64,000 nucleotides of DNA from Apoda limacodes (Eukaryota > Arthropoda > Insecta > Lepidoptera > Limacodidae). A program made the translations under genes and the position numbers. Every line of letters begins with the position of its first letter. Positions within the stretch are counted from its first letter, which is position 1. Shown here in pieces: positions 58,171-64,000 of this stretch. The notes beneath the pieces were generated by a model. The model made no database searches and was not told the origin of the DNA. It saw nothing but the letters and a program-made list of their open reading frames with translations. The stretch lies in NCBI GenBank assembly GCA_946406115.1, contig OX291544.1, forward strand, positions 4,030,001 to 4,094,000. The letters are read 5' to 3'.

Positions 58171-59851
58171 TTTTTGATAATTTAAGTTAAGAATATTGTC
58201 AACGCAAATCGCTAATTAAATTGATACTTCTAAATTTAGTGGAATAGTCTATTATTTATTTTTTCTTAATGATTTTTTATATACTTAAAATTGACTATAA
58301 AATTATCATATTTTGCATCCACATGAATGATAACCTCAGCATCTGTTATCTGAAAAATAAAATTCAAACAATCACTGGAAAATGTGTGTCATTAGCCTAG
58401 ATTAAAGTATGAATGTCGGAAAATTTGATAACTCTGAAGGATTTTTTTATTTGACGTATGGGTTAGAGATTCGAGAGTGAAGGGTCTGTAGAAATGAACG
58501 GTAAAATGCCTAAAACGTCAAAAAATAAAGTAACAGTCGTTGGCACGTCACTTGAGATGATTCATTTCCGTGCCACACTCGACGCTGTGGCGCTGTCGGC
58601 GTAATCGAGTTTTACAGAATATGTTTGTTGATTTCACTATCGATTTAACTTTCGAGTAGTGAATTTGTGTTTTACAGAATAACAACTGGGTATTAACGTC
58701 ATCAAATCAATGTGGGAATTAATTCCTTGACCTGTGCTTAAAAGTTTGGCCCGTGCTTCTTTTGGTTGTAATTTTATGAATAAGACCTTAGACAAAAATT
58801 GACTTTTGAATGTAGGTATTACAAAAATTTCATGTGTGATACGTGCGTTTATAATAAAATAGGCACATCTTCCCGTTTATTTTCATAGCACTCAGGAGTC
58901 ATCTATAAATGTCAGAAATACATATGTATGTATACATATCGCCACTTGTTATAGGTAGTTCTTAAAATATATAAATTGGAATTGGAATCACGTCAATCAA
59001 GTTTATCAGATGGTTAAATAGAAAATTAAATAAGTGTACAAAAAGAGAGACGTTCCTGGGATTACTAGTTATCAATTTACAGATAAAATCAATCCAAAAA
59101 ATAGTTACTTTAATGAACTTCCTATTTCTATTTTCTTTTCATCTATGTGGTTTTGTGATCGTTTCTTATCGTATTATTAAAATTAATTCTTCGTAGTATG
59201 TTATATATCGCGCTACAATTTTGGCTTTGGTTAGACTAAATATCAGAGTTTTGTAAAAGTATTGAGATTTTGTGTAATTTAATGACATATTTCTGTCATC
59301 ATGATTATTATTGAAATTTAACTTAGGTATATTTTTTCTTACTGCCCGTCGCATTTGTACAGCAGTAATCAACTTATAGTCGTGTACACTGACAAGATTG
59401 TATTCTGAGCAGTGGTGTGGTGTGGGTTTCAGCCGCATGGGGCGCATGCCAAATCAGCTACCCCCTTCTTTAAGCTTTTAGAACCAAATTCTACAGACAT
59501 TTTAAGGATAATTTATCAACAATAAGTTTGTTACTGTGTATTGTACAGGGTAAAAATAAATATACGTATGCGGCTTATCACTTATCAATCTAAGTGGATA
59601 GTCGAACTCCTTTGAGCTTATCATCCTGTTAGTCAATGCGTGTATATGTATGCAATCTAGACTTTATTTAGCGTCGATCAAATCTAGTAGTAAAGACAGC
59701 GACAGACACGCAAACTTTTTCCACCAATTCCCTCGACTCGACCAGTTTTGTTATCAACAATATTATTGAATTAGCACAAATGAAAGCTCTATTACAACGA
59801 TATTTACAAACAGTATGAGGTTCTTCAAGAAAGAAGTTATTGAATTTTGAA
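58171..59851. other. No recognisable gene
   Basis: A plus-strand frame at 58494-58604 (MNGKMPKTSKNKVTVVGTSL...) lies in a GC-richer patch but has no splice context or known relative. 'gagttttacagaat' occurs twice (58608 and 58667). Nothing else is supported. Confidence 0.35.
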
Positions 59852-59969
59852 GGTTCGGCAACGCGTGAGTGTTACCCCTGGTGTTGCAAGCATCCATAGG
59901 CCACGGTGTCCGCATACCATCAGGCGGACCGTGTGCTTGTTGGCCTCCTTAGTGGTATTAAAAAAATAA
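59852..59969 (-). mobile_element. Family B copy, minus orientation
   Basis: 'ggttcggcaacgcgtgag', 'gttacccctggtgttgcaag' and 'accatcaggcggaccgtgtg' end in 'ccttagtggtatta' and an A run, the complement of the 39865-39998 copy. Confidence 0.85.
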
Positions 59970-60334
59970 AAATCACGAAGAAAACCGTTAAATGAACGCC
60001 GGTTCCTTTTTTAAGTATATTACCCACGGTAGATGCTTAACATACTCAACAAAGGAGATTATCAATTCGACCCGTCACCGAAATATTCGCATATTATTCT
60101 ATGTGAGCTTCTCAACAGATTTCCCAAACTTCAAAAGTGTTTGTATTTTGTATGTTTATATGTAAGTATATTTGTCTACGTATTTTTCAGGAAGTGACAC
60201 AGACCGTTAAGTGAGTACCACCATAGGTGTGTGGTTGTACTAATCACGAGTAGAACCCGTCACTGTGTTAGTTAAACGGCGCAATCCTAATGTGGAACTT
60301 ATTGTATGTACATATATTACCTGATGTCTTCGCT

Positions 60335-60422
60335 GGTTGTAAGCAGACGGCCCGCCTGATGTGCGGTCACCGTAGTCTATGGACGCTTGCAACCATATCC
60401 AGGGATTGATGATACCCACGTG
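60335..60422 (+). mobile_element. Family B fragment
   Basis: 'gcagacggcccgcctgatgt' + 'gcggtcaccgtagtctatgg' + 'acgcttgcaac', with a 4-bp deletion in the core relative to other copies. Confidence 0.75.
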
Positions 60423-60984
60423 AATAATCCCATACTTTTTAATAAATAACCGTGATCGACCCGCTACCAATTCAAAATATGAAAATAAGTCAACAAAAAA
60501 ATAACACTGCATTCAAAACCCCACTAAATAGTAAAAATAAACTTTACCCACACGTTAAATTGAGCTTAAAATTTTCGTGTCCATGTTATCGAATTCTAAA
60601 AATTTGCAGCAAAGAAACAAATATTTTTTACATTCTTGGCATTGGATAGAAGTCAGTTTAGGTATAGAAATCTCGTAATTTTTGGTGAAATTAGATTTTA
60701 CCCTGAATTGACACAGAGTCACAGACTAATTTAATCCCAGAAAATTTCCCCCGGTAATATTTATTATATAACCAAATGCCTAACAGTAAAAATAAACTTT
60801 ACCCACACTTACATACTAATAAAACAGTGGCCATATGAAACTCACACAGAACAGAACCGATTGGAGCCACGACCAAAAGCTAGTCTAATAATATATATGT
60901 ACGGGATGACAAGGTTCAAAAATGAATACAAATAAAAGTTATATATAATTTGTTTATTTATCTCTGAGATTTAAATATGATATT

Positions 60985-61055
60985 AACATTACCACCGGTT
61001 CGGAAAAAACATTGCTGAGAAGAGCCGGCAAGAAACTCAACAAGTTTGTTTTTTT
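60985..61055. mobile_element. End of a common lepidopteran interspersed repeat
   Basis: 'ttaccaccggttcggaaaaa' ... 'gagaagagccggcaagaaac' + 'tcaacaag' is the terminal block of a repeat widespread in moths. It forms the visible left boundary of the right long repeat, and the first 25 bases of the window are the same block. Confidence 0.65.
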
Positions 61056-62809
61056 TAATTAATGTTTTTGATAATACAATATACCTAATGATGTTCACAT
61101 AAAATAAAATTTAGTACAAGGCAAACGCTCGCATGAGCTATTTTTCAAACAAAAAAGATTCTTCAAACATATACAGAGATATTTACCGAGTTACAGACTT
61201 CTAAATGTTTACATATCTAAAAAAATCACTGAAATACTTAATGTTACGTTCAATATTGCTAAGTTTAACATACAATAAGTTTATTAATGACATTGCTATT
61301 CACTTAGTGTTCCAAGTATTTCAGTTTGTACATTTGCAGATGGTATAGAGATACGAGTAACATTTATTATTTTTTATAGACACTTAGCTATAAGTATTCA
61401 TAAATATCTAAATGATTATTAAGTTACAACAAGTTACCCATCAGTTGTCATTTAGTCTTGAATTCTTGTTAGTCCAAAAAAAGGAAATATTTAACACTGT
61501 GAGAAATTACCTTGATATTACAAAAAGCCGAGAGTATCTAGTGTATAAATATTTCCTTATTTTGACTAAACTCTCACAATTTCTAAATTCGTAAGTTATT
61601 TTATATAGTATTTCAACATCAAAAGATTTGAAACTTCTTATAAACCAGTAACACATGGGTATTTAACACTAAATTAATTACTTCAAAATTGCACCTCTTT
61701 CATAAAATTACCAGTAGGTTACAGTAAAAAAATATGTTTGGATCTACATTTCTTTGTACCTTAAAACTACGCTCTTGGTTTTATTTATTAGGAATTTCGC
61801 TTATAATTTAAAATTTACATTATTACCTTCTACTCTGGCGGCCATCTTGAATTGAATATCTGGCAGAGATCTTGAAAGCACAAATTCTTCTTTAAATTAT
61901 TAATTATTTCAGTTAGTTCAAATAATATTTGTTATTTCACTCCGCCCAGTGTATGAATTGATTGTTTTTTCTAAGGAGATAGAACCGTCAATTCTTGACA
62001 TGTGCATAGTTGTATTTTTTCTTGTTGTAACTTGTTCTGTACTTAATGTATGGTTCACCATTGTTCAAGATGAATATTCAGGTATTGTTAATTTTATGAT
62101 TATTAAAATGTCTACATATGTAAGGTGTTCATGTCTTACGTATATAATCTCTCTGTGTGTACTTATTATCTTTCTCACCGGCCTTTCAATGGGTAAGATC
62201 TTTTATATAATTGAAATATCTTTCAGATTCAGTTCAAATGTAGTTCCCTGATATCTGGATCTACACTTGGTTTGCACGTGGTCTGCAGATTTATTTGTTA
62301 TCTGTAAAAAACAATAATCATTAAAATTATGGGTGATTATGGCAGATCTTAGTTATTCGTTTCCCTCGTTGTTGTATAAGATAAACAATAATTAAATCAA
62401 CCGTCATTTCTGAAAAATATTTAACCTTAATGAAATCAAATCCAATACAATTTTATACAGATACCAACGTTTATTGAATATCAGAATCCCATCCTTGGCA
62501 AGCATCTACAGATAAACCAGTCACGATCATTATTTACTTGATGAAATGAAATTTACTAAGCTTTGCCATTCTTTGAATTCCGCAATTCTGATTTTTGGGC
62601 CCATTTAAGTAACCTCTAGGCTCAAAGAGATTAATTAATTTTATTAATGATTCTGATGATTATGATTAATTAATGAAAAAAGGTAAACAAGTGGAAAAAA
62701 AATATATTTTAATATAAATTTTCAATGATTAATTATTTTCAATTTAAATGTAAAACAGAAACTGTAAAGAAACCTAATAAAAGTGCAGATTTAAAGCAGC
62801 CAGACTTAC

Positions 62810-62872
62810 CAGGATATATAAAGAAGGGTTTCGTGGCCGCGTTGCTCTTCGATTGCCAGCTTCGGGTTCAAA
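62810..62872 (-). other. Exon-like block C, right copy
   Basis: Acceptor 'ctttaatttcag' and donor CCTG|GTAAGT are both conserved with 1752-1813; a one-base insertion shifts the frame. Confidence 0.35.
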
Positions 62873-62966
62873 CTGAAATTAAAGTTAAAATAAATTGAAT
62901 ACCAATATTTAACCAAAAATATTGTTATTGGACTTTGTAACAAAACAATAACATTAAAATCAATAC

Positions 62967-63030
62967 CTGTCATAGTTGGAAGAAATAACACCGGCTTCAA
63001 CGATTGCGCGCTACGCATGTCACTGACAAT
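62967..63030 (-). other. Exon-like block B, right copy
   Basis: Acceptor 'attattttttttcag' and donor ACAG|GTATTG. It reads IVSDMRSAQSLKPVLFLPTM in one frame. The splice sites are conserved with 1906-1956, but the exon has 13 extra bases at its start. Confidence 0.35.
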
Positions 63031-63482
63031 CTGAAAAAAAATAATTATTTTTACAATTGTTATATCTCCGACCACCCCCTCGGGAATAAATGACATAATG
63101 GTATATTATTGTATATTCGATTATTATAAATACAAAGGTGTCTTTATTTGTCCTACCGTCCAGTCGCGACGGACCATCCGATTGAGTTAAAATTTGGCAG
63201 TGGCTAAATTCCACGTGGAGGAACTAAAGCTACTGCTTTCTATAGCAAACTTTATAACTATAATAAAAGATTTACCGTAGAGATCCCACGACGATAAACA
63301 AATTTAGCGCGGCCGGAGCTGCGGCAACATCTAGGCAGTTATATAAATTTAAGTCATTTAGAATAACAATTTAATACCTATCTTTCCATTTTCTTGTCAA
63401 AGTCATTTTTTTTTATTCAAATTAGATTTTTACAAACACTTATTGATCGTCAATGTTATGAAATACTTGAATTTAAACTCAC

Positions 63483-63614
63483 CTTTTTGAAGCTTAAATG
63501 ATGGCGATGAAACCCGAGAGCGAAGTTCAGTCGATATCATCGAACAGTGCGGCATCGAACAGTGCGGCACGCCGTCTTAAAGACAAGTCTTCTTCATCCT
63601 GCCACTGGACGGAG
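63483..63614 (-). other. Exon-like block A, right copy
   Basis: Acceptor 'tattttttag' and donor AAAAG|GTGAGT are the same as at 2380-2488. It carries a 15-bp perfect tandem duplication (atcgaacagtgcggc twice) and no frame is open throughout. Confidence 0.35.
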
Positions 63615-64000
63615 CTAAAAAAATAATTATGCGTCTAATTATACCTTTATCCCTGTTTTGAAGGTCTGTTATGTAGGTTTTGCGTTCTTCATCGAAACCT
63701 ACAATGATTTTCCCAACGATCCTATCCCATCCTCCACTAAGTAGTGTTACTACTACAACTAAGCTAGCCAGCTATCGTATGGAAAGCTTTTTATTCTACG
63801 CTTTCTGGCAGGAAGAAGCTATTCGAGAAACTGTTTTCTTAGTGGCGATCGGTCCTTTTGTAGTACCTACATAACCTGGCCTTTGTTCTTTAGCTTACGA
63901 ATTTTAATATATCACTTTTGATCTCTTAAGATTTTTTATTACGGACTGCTTATAACATGTTTACAGTACAATAGTTTTGTACTTACTTGACGATTAAACT

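Larger units (their letters stand above)
61028..64000. repeat. Right copy of the long direct repeat
   Basis: Collinear with 1-2810 in the same orientation. Compared with the left copy it has several insertions, for example 63250-63300 ('gatcccacgacgataaac') and 63322-63343, and it runs past the window end. An open frame at 61949-62251 lies in T-rich DNA conserved with the left copy only at nucleotide level. Confidence 0.85.

Noticed and set aside
59166..59447. 93-residue minus-strand open frame
   Set aside because: No splice context and no family resemblance.
61949..62251. 100-residue hydrophobic open frame resembling a membrane protein
   Set aside because: The matching DNA in the left long repeat (about 960-1200) has frameshifts and stops; hydrophobicity follows from T-rich sequence.

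Overview
This is eukaryotic nuclear DNA, AT-rich and packed with decayed and recent transposable elements. It most likely comes from a moth or butterfly. The reasons are the many copies of short interspersed families I know as typical of Lepidoptera (the GTGCGAGTCGGACTCGCGC family with its AGGGTTCCGT/ACGGAACCCT ends; the 'cacggtccgcctgatggtaagcgg' family; tRNA-derived SINEs; the 'ttattcaagtagg' / 'gccggcaagaaactc' repeat) and the frequent TAGGTACCTA-like words. I cannot name the species. No prokaryotic gene layout, no rRNA gene and no CRISPR array is visible. No intact protein gene can be called with confidence; the reading frames that carry signal are transposon relics plus a few exon-like pieces with good splice sites. 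| Layout: 1-2810 and 61028-64000 are diverged direct copies of one long unit that runs off both window ends, so they bracket almost the whole window; each carries three minus-strand exon-like blocks with conserved splice signals. 2.9-8.8 kb holds two tandem arrays (27 bp and 56 bp units) and several interspersed repeats. 8.8-14.5 kb is nearly featureless apart from a possible two-exon micro-ORF on the minus strand. 14.5-21.4 kb holds interspersed elements, a hAT-like non-autonomous element (18021-19826) and a recombinase-like relic. 22.8-23.5 kb is a perfectly homogenised 36-bp minisatellite. 27.8-29.6 kb is a nested cluster: a 1.1-kb long-inverted-repeat element sits inside a second copy of the recombinase-like relic. 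29978-36513 is a nearly identical 3268-bp tandem duplication that duplicates a convincing 90-bp coding exon on the minus strand. 36.5-44.2 kb is sparse, with an ~88-bp array broken by an insertion. 44.2-50.8 kb is rich in inverted-repeat elements: a hairpin element, a 456-bp hAT MITE, a 697-bp foldback with an odd loop, a SINE, and a 2243-bp hAT transposon with 8-bp target duplications and a dead transposase. 51-58.2 kb contains a Jockey-type non-LTR relic, a Harbinger transposase relic, a possible partner-gene exon and a composite element split by an RTE-like tail. | How the parts relate: there is no pathway here. The connecting theme is transposon nesting and local duplication. The two best recognised protein relics (hAT and Harbinger transposases) are both inactivated by stops and frameshifts. 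The most informative non-transposon signals are the duplicated 90-bp exon, the exon-like blocks in the flanking long repeats and the homogenised minisatellite. All comparisons were made by eye, so repeat edges are accurate to a few bases at best unless a target duplication fixes them.
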